Numbered from the stretch's first letter, positions 9,306 to 18,933 are shown. The stretch: 32,530 nucleotides of DNA from Pelargonium nanum (GCA_036897485.1 JAYMTF010000628.1:1-32530); one strand, 5' to 3'. The notes: generated from the letters alone by a model not told the origin. Program-made: numbers and translations.

Positions 9306-12092
9306 ATGAAGTCTCATACTCTCCCATGGATTCACATCATTATTTTTTTAACCTCACTCTGTGTCTCACACTCTTCTCCACAAAACCCACCAACCCAAAT
9401 CTCCTACTCTGATCACTGTGCTAAGCTTGTTCCTGAAGCAACACCTCTTCCTGAAGGATACACCTATGTCTCCTCCCTTCCTGCTAAAGGCTACTTCAGA
9501 GGCGGCGATGGTTTGTTGAACCAAAACCCATCTCCTTACTCGCAGAATTCGGAGAATTCTTTTGAATTCAGAAGATGGGTCGTCTCCAGAACCGCCACAG
9601 AAGGTGTTTTCAAGGTTGAAACTAGCTTGTTTTTTCGAGTCGAGCGCACGTTTCATTATGTTCGGAACTTCACCAATGGCCGGAGGTTTCGATCCGGCGA
9701 TCGTGTAGCTTACAGCTCGATAACCATCGGCCTCAATGGGTTCTGGTCTGAATCTTCTGGAAAGCTCTGTATGGTTGGGTCTGGGAATCAGTACCCAAAT
9801 GCAGGTAAGGTGTTTGATATAAGTTCTGTTCTAAAGTTGAGTCATTTGAAGAACTCTACTGCTACTGTTACTAGTTTGGTTTATGGGACTTTAGAGAGCT
9901 TGAAAAATGATACTGATCCTAGTCATTTTGGGCAAGTTTCTATGTTGATGTTTCCTCATAACAATTACAATTTCACATTGGTTTCTGAAAGTTTTTTTGA
10001 TGGCTTTTCTTGGGGAAAAAATCATCAGCCTGGCTTGCCACTTAGTTCAGTGGCACGTAGAGGTTTATGCTCATTGTTCTCTGGTGGATTCTTTGGATTA
10101 AACCTCAGATACAAGACTGGTTGTGATAGTGAAAACCCCCAAAATTGCACTCCTTTTGGTGGGAGTGTTGGGTATTTGCCTACCATTATGTCCATGAGAC
10201 TGCACCATTGTGTGGAGAATGAGAAAATATTGCAATTGTTGTTTCAATTTCACAATACTAGCTTTGGTGTGCCAGTCAGTCATTTCGATCCCACCACAAC
10301 ACTGGTTGGGGAAGGATCATGGGACGAGAAGAGGAATCAGTTGTTTGTTTCCGCTTGTCGAATCTCAAATGCTACTCATTCGTGGGCTAATGCTCGTATT
10401 GAGGATTGTTCGATTAGGCTGAGCTTGAAGTACTCTTCGGTCTTGTCAATAAGAGAGGATAAGAGTGTAGTGGGGGAGATGTGGAGCAACAAATCTGTGA
10501 GCAGTTCTGGTTACTTTAGCAATATCAAGTTTCATAGTTATGCGAACATAATGGTTGGGCTTCCTGGTTTGAAGTATGAGTTCACTGAAGTTGAAAGAGC
10601 TAGAGAGTCTTGCGCGAAAAAGAACCCTTCTAAAAGTATAGGAAAGAAATTCCCGCGTGCGAATTCTTATGATATGAGATTTGACATGTCAGTTTCGTGT
10701 TCTAAAGGGAAGATTGCTCGGGGGTTTTCAACCCCTTTCTCAGTTGGTGACCGGTTTTATGAGATTCATAACTCGTTGCCTATCTACAGATCGAATTTGA
10801 CAACTCTTGCACCTGTAGCAAACATCAGCTACAAGATAAGCATTAGAATGCTTCCTGGTGTGAAGTTAAGTGGTGGCATTTCTTCGCTTAACGTGTCTTT
10901 GGAACGGAACAATAGATTGGAGCTTAGTGCTGAAGGTGTTTATGATGCTAAAACTGGGGCCTTGTGTATGGTTGGATGCAGAACTCTCGGCTCCTACTAT
11001 CAGAACCAAACAAATGATTCTTTAGACTGCGAGATTCTTGTTAATTTCCAATTCTCTCCCTTGAATGGAAGGAGCAGCAGAGGCGATGTCAAGGGAAGCA
11101 TAGAAAGCACGAGGAAAAAATCCGATTCTCTTTACTTTGAGCGACTGGACTTGTCCTCAAATGCTCTTTATGTTTCCATTGAAAAGAAATCAATCTGGAG
11201 GATGGATATGGAGATCATCATGGTGCTCATATCTTACACACTTGCTTGCGTTTTTGCGGGACTACAACTCTTCTATGTGAAAAAGCATCCCGATTCGCTT
11301 CCCTACATTTCCCTTTTCATGCTTGTTATTCTCACATTGGGCTACATGATGCCTCTTCTGCTAAACTTCGAAGCAATGTTCTTGAAAACCCATAGCCGGC
11401 GTGATATCTTGGTTGGAAGTGGTGGATGGCTTGAGGTCAATGAGGTGATTGTGAGAGTTGTCACAATGGTAGCTTTTTTACTTCAAATCCGGCTTCTTCA
11501 GCTCTCATGGTCTGCAAGAATGGGAGATGAAAATCAAAAGAGTCTATGGATTGCTGAGAAGAAAACTATCTATGCCTCTTTACCTCTATACATCCTCGGG
11601 GCCTTACTCGCGTTGCTCGTGAATTGGAGGAACAAGAACACGCCTCATGTCGCGACAATGCTTCCTTCAAGTACTGTATTCTACGAATATCAGCAGCAAC
11701 ATTCCATATGGATGGACTTGAAGTCCTATTCTGGTTTGGTTCTTGATGGTTTTCTTTTGCCTCAAATCCTCGCGAACATGTTCAATAACTCGAAAGAGAG
11801 GTCTCTTTCTCTTCCGTTCTATGTTGGGACAACGTTTGTGCGGATGCTGCCACATGCATATGATCTTTACAGAGCCCATATCTATTCTCATCACTTTGAT
11901 GGGTCATACATTTATGCGAATCCAAGTGCTGACTTTTACTCAACTGTTTGGGATGTTGTGATTTGTCTTGGAGGTCTGTTGTTGGCTCTGGTTATTTACT
12001 TGCAGCAGCAATTCGGTGCTCGTTGCTTCCTTCCCCGGAGGTTCAGAGAGGTGCAAGTGTACGAGAAGGTACCTGTGGTTAGTGAAACTTGA
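9306..12092 (+). CDS. DUF2921 multi-pass membrane protein, copy 2 (intronless)
   Basis: Intronless frame of 928 codons from ATG 9306. An earlier in-frame ATG (9183) would add 41 hydrophilic residues and bury the signal peptide WIHIIIFLTSLCVSHS, so 9306 is preferred (A at -3). The architecture matches the upstream copy: SYSDHC after the signal peptide, three modules (GFWSESSGKLCMVG, GSWDEKRNQLFVSAC, GVYDAKTGALCMVGC), many N-glycosylation sites, and a C-terminal block of six to seven hydrophobic segments. The shared membrane-block sequence MGDENQKSLWIAEKK (copy 1: MTDRNQKSLWDAEKK) shows paralogy. It ends QQFGARCFLPRRFREVQVYEK plus a short tail, with no RING finger. A tandem duplicate followed by substantial divergence is inferred. 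The biochemical role is unknown; a wall-related secretory role by analogy with FLYING SAUCER1 is only a possibility. Confidence 0.9.
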   Translation: MKSHTLPWIHIIIFLTSLCVSHSSPQNPPTQISYSDHCAKLVPEATPLPEGYTYVSSLPAKGYFRGGDGLLNQNPSPYSQNSENSFEFRRWVVSRTATEGVFKVETSLFFRVERTFHYVRNFTNGRRFRSGDRVAYSSITIGLNGFWSESSGKLCMVGSGNQYPNAGKVFDISSVLKLSHLKNSTATVTSLVYGTLESLKNDTDPSHFGQVSMLMFPHNNYNFTLVSESFFDGFSWGKNHQPGLPLSSVARRGLCSLFSGGFFGLNLRYKTGCDSENPQNCTPFGGSVGYLPTIMSMRLHHCVENEKILQLLFQFHNTSFGVPVSHFDPTTTLVGEGSWDEKRNQLFVSACRISNATHSWANARIEDCSIRLSLKYSSVLSIREDKSVVGEMWSNKSVSSSGYFSNIKFHSYANIMVGLPGLKYEFTEVERARESCAKKNPSKSIGKKFPRANSYDMRFDMSVSCSKGKIARGFSTPFSVGDRFYEIHNSLPIYRSNLTTLAPVANISYKISIRMLPGVKLSGGISSLNVSLERNNRLELSAEGVYDAKTGALCMVGCRTLGSYYQNQTNDSLDCEILVNFQFSPLNGRSSRGDVKGSIESTRKKSDSLYFERLDLSSNALYVSIEKKSIWRMDMEIIMVLISYTLACVFAGLQLFYVKKHPDSLPYISLFMLVILTLGYMMPLLLNFEAMFLKTHSRRDILVGSGGWLEVNEVIVRVVTMVAFLLQIRLLQLSWSARMGDENQKSLWIAEKKTIYASLPLYILGALLALLVNWRNKNTPHVATMLPSSTVFYEYQQQHSIWMDLKSYSGLVLDGFLLPQILANMFNNSKERSLSLPFYVGTTFVRMLPHAYDLYRAHIYSHHFDGSYIYANPSADFYSTVWDVVICLGGLLLALVIYLQQQFGARCFLPRRFREVQVYEKVPVVSET

Positions 12093-12344
12093 GTGCCAAT
12101 ATGTAAAAACAGGCTCTCTTTTCTTGCTTTGTACTGTAATCTTTTGTGTTTAAGGTTTATGGAACTAAGAATATTTGGCTTTAATGTTGTATTTGTATCT
12201 TATGTCCTCAAAAATGCTTTTGTTACCCCGAAAGCATCATATGAGATCACTGCGGCAAAGACTCGTTGGTTTGTTATGCTTGAACAATCTTAAGAACTTG
12301 TTGCATAAACTGATATGGCGCGCTAAACTATGAGATGACACAGA
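12093..12344 (+). other. 3' flank of DUF2921 copy 2
   Basis: Probable 3' UTR and terminator region. No gene seen. Confidence 0.5.
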
Positions 12345-12890
12345 GGTAAAAAAGCCCAAATTTGGTTTTAAAGTTTCATGTTTTGACTCTGTTTAGTCCT
12401 TGAATTTTTTTATCCGAAATAGACCCGAATTTTCATGCTTTGATCCAGTTTGGTTCTTGATTTTTTTCTGCCCTGAAATGGTCCATGAACTATTAAATAT
12501 TGACAAAAAATGGTCACTAAACTTTCAAATATTGACCCAATTTGATCCATGAACTTTCAAAAGTTCAGGGACCAAATTGAGTCCATATTTAAAAGTTTGG
12601 AGACTATTTTGGATTAAATAAAGTTCAAGTATCAAATGAGGTGAAAGTTTAGGGATCAATTGGGTTGATATTAGAAAGTTTAGGTATTATGTCGGGTTAG
12701 AAAAGTTCAAAGATCAAATTAGGTGAAAGTTTAGGGACTATTTGAGTTTAAAAAATTTAATGATCAAATTAGGTCGAAATACGAAAACTCATAAACCATT
12801 TTGAGTCGAAATACGAAAAATCAAAAACTATTTTGAGTTAAGAAAAATTCAAAATGTAAATCGGTCAAAACATCATCAAATTGGAGGTTG
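12345..12890. repeat. Decayed foldback (inverted-repeat) element
   Basis: The left half contains several copies of TTGATCCATGAACTTT-like sequence. The right half contains the complements (AGTTCAGGGACCAAATTG, AGTTTAGGGATCAATTGG, AGTTTAGGGACTATTTGAG). The turning point is the perfect palindrome GAACTTTCAAAAGTTC at 12551-12566. The outer arms also pair loosely (CATGTTTTGAC near 12380, GTCAAAACATC near 12865). This looks like an old foldback or the repeat-rich remains of a DNA transposon. No coding sequence, and no clear target-site duplication found. Confidence 0.6.
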
Positions 12891-13063
12891 TACCAAAGAA
12901 ATATTGGACACAAATTCTCAATTTAGATCCTACGAAATTATTCTCAATTTAGATCCTAGAAAATCTATCTAACACTAAAAAAGGTCAGAAATTTTTTGGA
13001 AGAAGACACCGACGTGTAATCAAAATACAAGAGTTCTAGAACCAACTGTTGGCTTATAGCTGT

Positions 13064-13073
13064 GACACGTGTC
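13064..13073. promoter_or_regulatory. Palindromic G-box (GACACGTGTC)
   Basis: A perfect 10-bp palindrome with the CACGTG core, 114 bp before the ATG of the acidic-tail gene and just upstream of its telo-box and TATA box. G-boxes bind bZIP and bHLH factors, including ABA- and light-response regulators. Actual use is not shown by sequence. Confidence 0.6.
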
Positions 13074-13078
13074 CTCTA

Positions 13079-13104
13079 AAACCCTAAACCCTCTCCTATA
13101 TTAA
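13079..13104 (+). promoter_or_regulatory. Telo-box (AAACCCTAAACCCT) and TATA box
   Basis: Telo-box at 13079-13092 and TATATTAA at 13097-13104. The arrangement points to transcription starting near 13130 and a leader of about 57 nt. Telo-boxes are typical of plant genes of the translation apparatus and of dividing cells. Confidence 0.6.
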
Positions 13105-13186
13105 ACTCTACACCAAGTCCCAATCCCATCTCAGCCCCCACAAAGAGACTCTTTTTTACGCAGATCCCAACTCTTCCGTCTCAGCC

Positions 13187-13624
13187 ATGGCAGCTACAGC
13201 TTCACTCAGGCTCGCTCTCAAGACTCCTCTCCAGTTTCTCCGACCACCCATCTTCGGAGCCGGCACCACCGCCGATCGAGCCCTCCAAGCTCTGGGCTTT
13301 TCCGGCGCAGAGACGCTTGCTCAGAAACCCATCTCCGGTGAATTCTCCGTCGCGGATATGAATATTCAGGCCACACGCGCCTCCGCAGCCGTCCTCTTTG
13401 GCGATTCCCGACATGGGTTTTTGTTTTCGAGATCTGGGTTTGGAGGTATGAATCGGGTCGAGGCGCGTGGGCCGGTGATTGAAGACGAGGATGATGAGGA
13501 CGAGTCCGAGTACGACGAGGACATGGATGAAGAGTTCGATTTCGATGACGACGATGATGATGAGGACTTTGAAGATGACGATGATGATGAGGACGAGGAT
13601 AGTGATTTCGGTTCCAAGAACTGA
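13187..13624 (+). CDS. Small protein with organelle-type N-terminus and poly-Asp/Glu tail, unrecognised
   Basis: Single-exon frame of 145 codons with a strong start context (gccATGGca). Residues 1-20 (MAATASLRLALKTPLQFLRP) contain R and K but no acidic residues and can form an amphipathic helix, as in mitochondrial or plastid transit peptides. The middle (about 21-95) is neutral to basic. From residue 99 to 140 the chain is almost entirely D and E with a few F, S, Y and M. The promoter carries a G-box, telo-box and TATA box, which supports a real gene. I do not recognise the family. A basic presequence-like start joined to a highly acidic tail could suit an organellar protein binding basic partners, but the acidic tail alone would also suit a nuclear or ribosome-associated protein. 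Confidence 0.75.
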   Translation: MAATASLRLALKTPLQFLRPPIFGAGTTADRALQALGFSGAETLAQKPISGEFSVADMNIQATRASAAVLFGDSRHGFLFSRSGFGGMNRVEARGPVIEDEDDEDESEYDEDMDEEFDFDDDDDDEDFEDDDDDEDEDSDFGSKN

Positions 13625-14841
13625 AATTGCTTATATAATTGACTTTTATTTTTCGATAATTAGCTGAATTTTACTTATAAAGTTTTGACTTTTATTTTAT
13701 GAAATTGATGTTAAACTTTTTTTAATAGTATATAGTTAAGTACATTAGATGTGCAATCATTCTGTTATAATGATGATGGATGTGTTTGTTTACATTATTT
13801 GTGGAGTTGTTTGGTTTATGTGCCAATTTTCTTGTGGGTGCTTTAAGAGAATATTTCTTGTATGTGCATGATATGATATCACAATTTTAACTACTGGCTG
13901 GTCTAAATTGACATATACTACCACATTTTTTGAGTTGATGAATATATATCATTCTTGATTTTTATTTTTTGGGACTATATGAGCTAGAGAAGGACTAGTG
14001 GTGCACACATACCATTGTAGGAAGATGTCTTGATTTTCAATTAATTCAAGAATGCCCTTCAAAGGACAAAAATTGTAAATTTTGTACAAAAACAAAATAA
14101 TTAAATACAATGTCTAAACTTGTTTTTGTTCGATTTTACTTTGATCTAATCTTCAAATACAAAATCGGTGTGAACCGCCTCCAAATATTGTTGCATAAAT
14201 ATTGTTATTTATGTTGTCCTTTACATGCATAAATCGATCTAAACATCTTTCAATAAATAACACAAATTTACTGAAAATGACTATCGATGTGTATTCAAAG
14301 CCTTGATCCAGCAAAACTTAATGTAAGTCAATTAATGTGCATATCTGCTTCAAATCTCAAGAATTGCCATAGATATCTGGTTATACAAACTTGCCTCTGT
14401 AATGGTCACTTTTCGATTTTCTTTGCAACTGTGGAAGAAATTATGTTTCTAGCAAGAAGTTGCATTTTGTTAATGTATTCCACGTCGAATATCATGTTAA
14501 ACTTGACTTAAATCTCAACACGTAAGTATAATATAGTATCAAAGTTGCTTTGGTTTAGGATTAGTGACCCATTTTTGTTGTCTCCCTTATTGTTTCACAT
14601 ATGTATGATCTGTTGTGTTATCCGAGCATGTGAGGAATGTAAAACTTGCTACCACTTGATATATTACTTGAGCTCACCACGTATCCGCTTGCTTTTAGGG
14701 TTGGAGTCAAGTTTAACACATTTCTTTAACACCATTTTAAATCTTTGTTCCCTTAGATTTTAGTTTCCTAACCTAAACCACATACTTCTTGCTACTAAAA
14801 ACATCTCAGTTAACTGAAGAGAAAGGTGGATTGGAATATTT
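13625..14841. other. Intergenic region with nothing recognised
   Basis: AT-rich. Contains the 3' UTRs of the two flanking genes, which converge here. Open frames are short and show no family features. Confidence 0.5.
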
Positions 14842-15444
14842 TCAAGTTTCATTGCAAAATATACTGAAATACATGAGCCTTCCTTCTCTTGTACTCAAGA
14901 GAGATCCGCGGCAAAGCGGGCAAGTTATGTTGATCTTCAACCAGTGATCAATGCAATGCAAATGGAAAACATGGTTGCAGACTGGAAAGACTCTGCAGTA
15001 CTCTCCAACCTCGAAAACTTCTAAGCAAATGGCACATTCTACAGAAGATGAAGGCACATTTTGGCTACCAAAGTGCATTATTGGAAGCAACTTCTCTAAG
15101 GCCTCTTTTCTCCTAGCATCTCTCTCTTCTTGTAATTGGAGTAATCTATCCAACATCTCTTGTGATAACTGCAAGGCTTGTTCTTCGTCCGTTTCGTTCA
15201 TTTCATTCTCTAAGAGTTGCTCGAGATCATCAAGAGGTCGTTCAGGCTCGTTGTTTTGGTCTATCCGGCGTAAAGCTGCGAGATAGTTTATTAGGTAGAG
15301 GATGAAGGTAGCAACCATGCACACAGAGACAAATGTTGGGATGTCTATGATGATCACAGCTGTGTAGCCTCCTGAATTCGAAGTTATTATAGGGACAACG
15401 GCTTGTGGATACTCGATCCTGAATGTCCCATTGCTACTAGCCAT
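14842..15444 (-). CDS. Membrane-anchored RING-H2 E3 ubiquitin ligase (ATL-like), 200 aa
   Basis: Single-exon frame on the minus strand. Residues about 28-58 form one strongly hydrophobic membrane segment (FVSVCMVATFILYLINYLAAL). An acidic, helical region rich in E, Q and L follows (about 65-120) and could be a coiled coil. The RING-H2 finger is complete: C137-x2-C140-x15-C156-x-H158-x2-H161-x2-C164-x10-C175-x2-C178. The Trp three residues after C164's Asp-His (CIDHW) is a typical E2-contact position in ATL fingers. Such proteins transfer ubiquitin from E2 to substrates at membranes. Family ATLs often have a GLD motif before the RING; I do not see one here, so ATL-like is as far as I would go. 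Its leader is a CAAGAA-type repeat (see 15451-15664). Confidence 0.9.
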   Translation of the reverse strand: MASSNGTFRIEYPQAVVPIITSNSGGYTAVIIIDIPTFVSVCMVATFILYLINYLAALRRIDQNNEPERPLDDLEQLLENEMNETDEEQALQLSQEMLDRLLQLQEERDARRKEALEKLLPIMHFGSQNVPSSSVECAICLEVFEVGEYCRVFPVCNHVFHLHCIDHWLKINITCPLCRGSLLSTREGRLMYFSIFCNET

Positions 15445-15450
15445 TGCGAG

Positions 15451-15664
15451 TTCTTGATTCTTGTCTCTTGATATCTTGAATATGATATTCTTGTTCCTTG
15501 ATTGGTTCTTGATTCTTGAATGTATTGTTCTGGTTTCTTGGATCTTGATTACTGAATATGATTTTCTTTGTTTCTTGATGTTTCTTGATCCTTGAATGTG
15601 TAGTGTTCTTGGTTTTTGATTCTTGATTGTTAAATGTGATGTTCTTGGTTCTTGATTCTTGATT
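15451..15664 (-). repeat. Degenerate TTCTTG/CAAGAA repeat array in the 5' leader of the RING-H2 gene
   Basis: About 13 copies of TTCTTG (CAAGAA on the gene strand), mostly as TTCTTGATT or TTCTTGG, spread over 214 bp starting 7 nt before the ATG. The block has no 'cat' trinucleotide on the + strand, so a transcript through it would contain no upstream AUG. It looks like a slippage-expanded leader or promoter. Confidence 0.85.
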
Positions 15665-18162
15665 GTGATGCTTCAGTGTGACAAGAACCCAGAAATTTAT
15701 GTGCTGATATGAAAAAAGGTTTGGTTTTTTGTGAAAGGCCTTGGTTGGCTGTGTATACCAAATAAGGGGAGATTTTGTTTTAACAAAAGAGGAAATATAA
15801 AATGTTCTGTAATGAGCAAATAATTATTATCTTCTTTTTTGTTTTGTTTTGTTTATGGAACAGTATAGGTAGCAGATTTTAAGTAATTAACCAAATGTTT
15901 ATGGAACATTATATGTTATCCTATGTAACTAAACTTTCATGACAGCCAAAACTTTTTTTTTTCTCAACTCCTTTCTCAACTCATTATATGTTGCTAACAG
16001 TATAGTGTTTTTATTTATTTATACTATTTATTAATCATTTGATTACCTTTATTTCTTTTAATTTGTGGACTCTTGTTCATCTAATTTTCAATTCACTTTT
16101 TTTTTGTGGGGTCAAATTTGTTCAATACGTTGGTTTTATCTTTTTTATCCATGTGTTAGGATGAGAATGTTAATGTTCTAAGGGCTGAATGTGAGCTCTT
16201 GGCTCCTAGCCTTAAATCTTGAGTCCTCTAAAGAAGAGCATGTCGTTACATACAAATTCGTGTTTGTACGTGGAGAAATCACTTTGGACGTGAAAATGAC
16301 AATCTCTATCTTGAAATCTTCAAACTACAAACTTAGAGAAAATGTGACGTATATTGTGTAGGGAATGTGTTGAGTGAAATCCTATGCTCTTACAAAAGAG
16401 TGAGCATTTATACTCGATGATGTTACATCGTATGATTGATAGGTTATGATGTCATGAGGAGCTCATAGTTGCCAGGGTACGTCTTCGCAACCTCTTGATC
16501 AAGTTATACTATTTCCACAATTCCGTTAATTACTTATCAAGCATAACAAAAAAGACTTAAGCATCTGGAAACCATGTAGGTGTTACTTTCAAACTACACA
16601 TGTAATATAGGTGGACGAGATGAATCTTCGAACACTTAGTGTCATAGCAAGTGGACCATTACCCTAAATCCTTGAAGGGGCATACCTATAAGCGTTGCCC
16701 TTTTGAGGTGTAGGGCGAGACTGTCTTTTCTAAGGCGTAGTATGCAAGCGCGAAATATCGTGCTCAAAGTTTTTTTTTCTTTCTAGAAGTGTGTTGACGT
16801 TGGCTTGGCAATGTGACACCTCACATAAGTTCTCTTTTTCTTCCCCACGATTTTTTTGTGCGTTTGACAACTCCTTGTGATTGATTTCTCTATTGCGGCT
16901 CAACATGGCACCATGAAATTTATTGTATCTATTTTATGTTCTTCTAGGCTTATAAAATGTGTTGAATAAGTGTGTGGTTGTACTCTATGACACTTTTCAC
17001 TTCTTCAATGTTTATGTGGATAGGAAAGATGATCATAAATGAAGATTAAGTCTTCTTAGTATGCAGGAAGAAACCGCAAACTCCTTTTGTTGATTAATGG
17101 ATTTAATTTATCGAATCAGAATCACTAACTAATATTCATAACGTTTATTCTTTATATTCATATTAACTTTCTTATCACATTCGAATGTTATATGATCGAC
17201 CAAACTTTATCTTAATTATCACATAAAAATAATGTCACATTACTGAAACATATTCCAAATCTAATGTCAAGTCACTAAAACCAATTTCAAGTCTATACCT
17301 TTTTCCAATCTCAAGATGCATGCATGTCATTTGGAAAGTGAAAAGGGAGTTTGATTTTTATTGAGTGAGTAAATTGTACAAGAAAAATTAGGATGTGGAC
17401 ATAGCAACAAAATGAAATGATTACTGTAGCTAATACCTCTTTTGATCACTAATAAGACATGTAGAAAATGACTTATCCTTTAATAGCAACACAAATTTAT
17501 CACAAAAAACCCAAAAGATAGATTAGGGAAATAAGAATAGGAAACGTAACAAAAAGTGAAATTATAAGGACATGGAACAAAAATTGAATTATAAGGACAT
17601 GTAACAAAAAGTGAAAATGATAAAACTGTTTTTTTTTTTCTCCAAACAAAAAACTCATTATTCTATTGCACATTTTTTTATTTGTTTTTAAGTTTTTATT
17701 TTTATTTTTAAAACTTTATTTGTTTAAGTCGCCTTAATTTAAAATTGAAATCGTAAAAAATGTATTAACTAAACAATTTTTTTTTTTAATTTTTCATAAA
17801 AAACACAAAACATGAAATGAAAATTGTTTTATATAACTAAACATACCCTTAGCTCTCTATGAATTTTAGAATATATGGTGGTGTGGCCCAAATCCAATCG
17901 CAAGGAAGGGTTTAGAGAGAGAGAAAACAATAGTTATTGGTTGAACGTTGAGAGAGGTGGAGAGAGAGAATAAAATTTTAAGATAAACGTAAACGAGTAA
18001 GTATAAGTTAACTATAGCAATGAGTGAACTTCTACAAATGTTTAACAATTCAACTTTAGAATCACCAACGTATCAATCTAGATTGCCAATTATCATTTCT
18101 TTCAAATCATATCATGGTTGAGATACGTCCCGAGTCATAAGTTGACAATACATGTAATTTTG
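15665..18162. other. Long intergenic region with no gene recognised
   Basis: Mostly AT-rich. The part 16150-16880 is less AT-rich and reads like old transposon sequence, but I found neither paired ends nor coding domains. A three-unit short tandem repeat is at 17545-17620. Confidence 0.5.
17545..17620. repeat. Three-unit tandem repeat, 27-28 bp period
   Basis: Units start with CGTAACAAAAAGTG (17545), TGGAACAAAAATTG (17573) and TGTAACAAAAAGTG (17600). The first two continue into AATTATAAGGACAT-like sequence, and the third is partial. Confidence 0.75.
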
Positions 18163-18538
18163 TTTTCTTAACTAAAACCTCTAATATTCACTAAATGAAA
18201 AACCTAAAAATTTAAAGGTGGAAGCAAACAACTAATCTATGGTTTGATACGACCTTACTAAAATAACAACAACAAAAACAATTTTGTCAACAAGATTAAG
18301 CAATTTTTACAACAATTTCTGACGATTTCCGACAAATCGGGCAATCTTTGTTTGTTTAACTAATACTCTAGTGTTCACTACACGGAAAAAACCTAAAATT
18401 TTAAAGGAGGAAGCAAAAACTAAACAATAACTCGATACAACCTTGCTAAATCAACAACAACAAAAACAAATTTGCCAACAAGATTAAGCAATTTTTACTT
18501 CGATTTGTAACAATTTCCGACAAATCGGGCAAGTCTTG
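18163..18538. repeat. 188-bp tandem duplication covering the 3' end of the second RING-H2 gene
   Basis: Two adjacent copies, about 18163-18350 and 18351-18538, with a constant offset of 188 bp at both ends (stop codon complements at 18296 and 18484). Matching landmarks include AACAACAACAAAAACAA, CAACAAGATTAAGCAATTT and GATTTCCGACAAATCGG or near versions. The outer copy still encodes, in frame on the minus strand, NKDCPICRKSSEIVVKIA and a stop, beside NKTCPICRKLLQIEVKIA in the gene. Confidence 0.85.
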
Positions 18539-18933
18539 TTCTTCGTTAGCCACTGACCGATACAATCTCGATGGAACATATGGTTGCAAGAAGCAAGAAC
18601 CCAGCAAGGCTCGCCATGCTCGAACTCCTCCAAGCATATCACGCATCTACTGCACAACTTGCACAATGTGTCACTCTTCTCATTGCTTCCGTAGCTCACA
18701 AGCAACAGTTTCTTGACCTTTTCGAGCTGATCAAGATCGATATTGGGTTGAGCTCCGGATTCAAACTTATTGAAAACCCAGTTAAAGCAACGATCAAGAA
18801 CCACGAGCACGACTAATAAGATCGAGTAGGCGACGAAGATGAACAAGCTAAAAGAGAGGGCCGTGACAATATATTGTTTTAGAGAGTAGTTGACGAAGGG
18901 ACAAGGAATTGGAGAGGAAGAGATTGAATTCAT
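18484..18933 (-). CDS. Membrane-anchored RING-H2 E3 ubiquitin ligase, 149 aa
   Basis: Single-exon minus-strand frame. Residues about 20-46 form one membrane segment (ALSFSLFIFVAYSILLVVLV). After a short linker the RING-H2 is complete: C97-x2-C100-x15-C116-x-H118-x2-H121-x2-C124-x10-C135-x2-C138, with CIGQW at the E2-contact position. Only 11 residues follow the finger. The overall plan (N-terminal membrane segment, short linker, C-terminal RING) and identical Cys/His spacing match the RING gene at 14842-15444 on the same strand, so the two may be old tandem duplicates, though the linkers differ. A TATA box lies 62 bp upstream of the ATG. Its last codons and 3' UTR are tandemly duplicated downstream. 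Confidence 0.88.
   Translation of the reverse strand: MNSISSSPIPCPFVNYSLKQYIVTALSFSLFIFVAYSILLVVLVVLDRCFNWVFNKFESGAQPNIDLDQLEKVKKLLLVSYGSNEKSDTLCKLCSRCVICLEEFEHGEPCWVLASCNHMFHRDCIGQWLTKNKTCPICRKLLQIEVKIA

Noticed and set aside
13366-13617. Reverse-strand open frame rich in poly-Ser
   Set aside because: It is the antisense shadow of the GAT/GAC/GAG-rich acidic tail, and the forward frame has promoter elements and a good start context.
14951-15286. Forward open frame opposite the 200-aa RING gene
   Set aside because: Antisense of a clear RING-H2 coding sequence. The same applies to the forward frame at 18571-18816.
16154-17030. Possible solo LTR starting TGTTAGGATG
   Set aside because: No matching CA-ended terminus, target-site duplication or second copy was found in the window.
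17640-17850. Possible transposon end (ACTAAACATACCCTTAG)
   Set aside because: It resembles common plant element termini, but no partner was found in the AT-rich, low-complexity surroundings.
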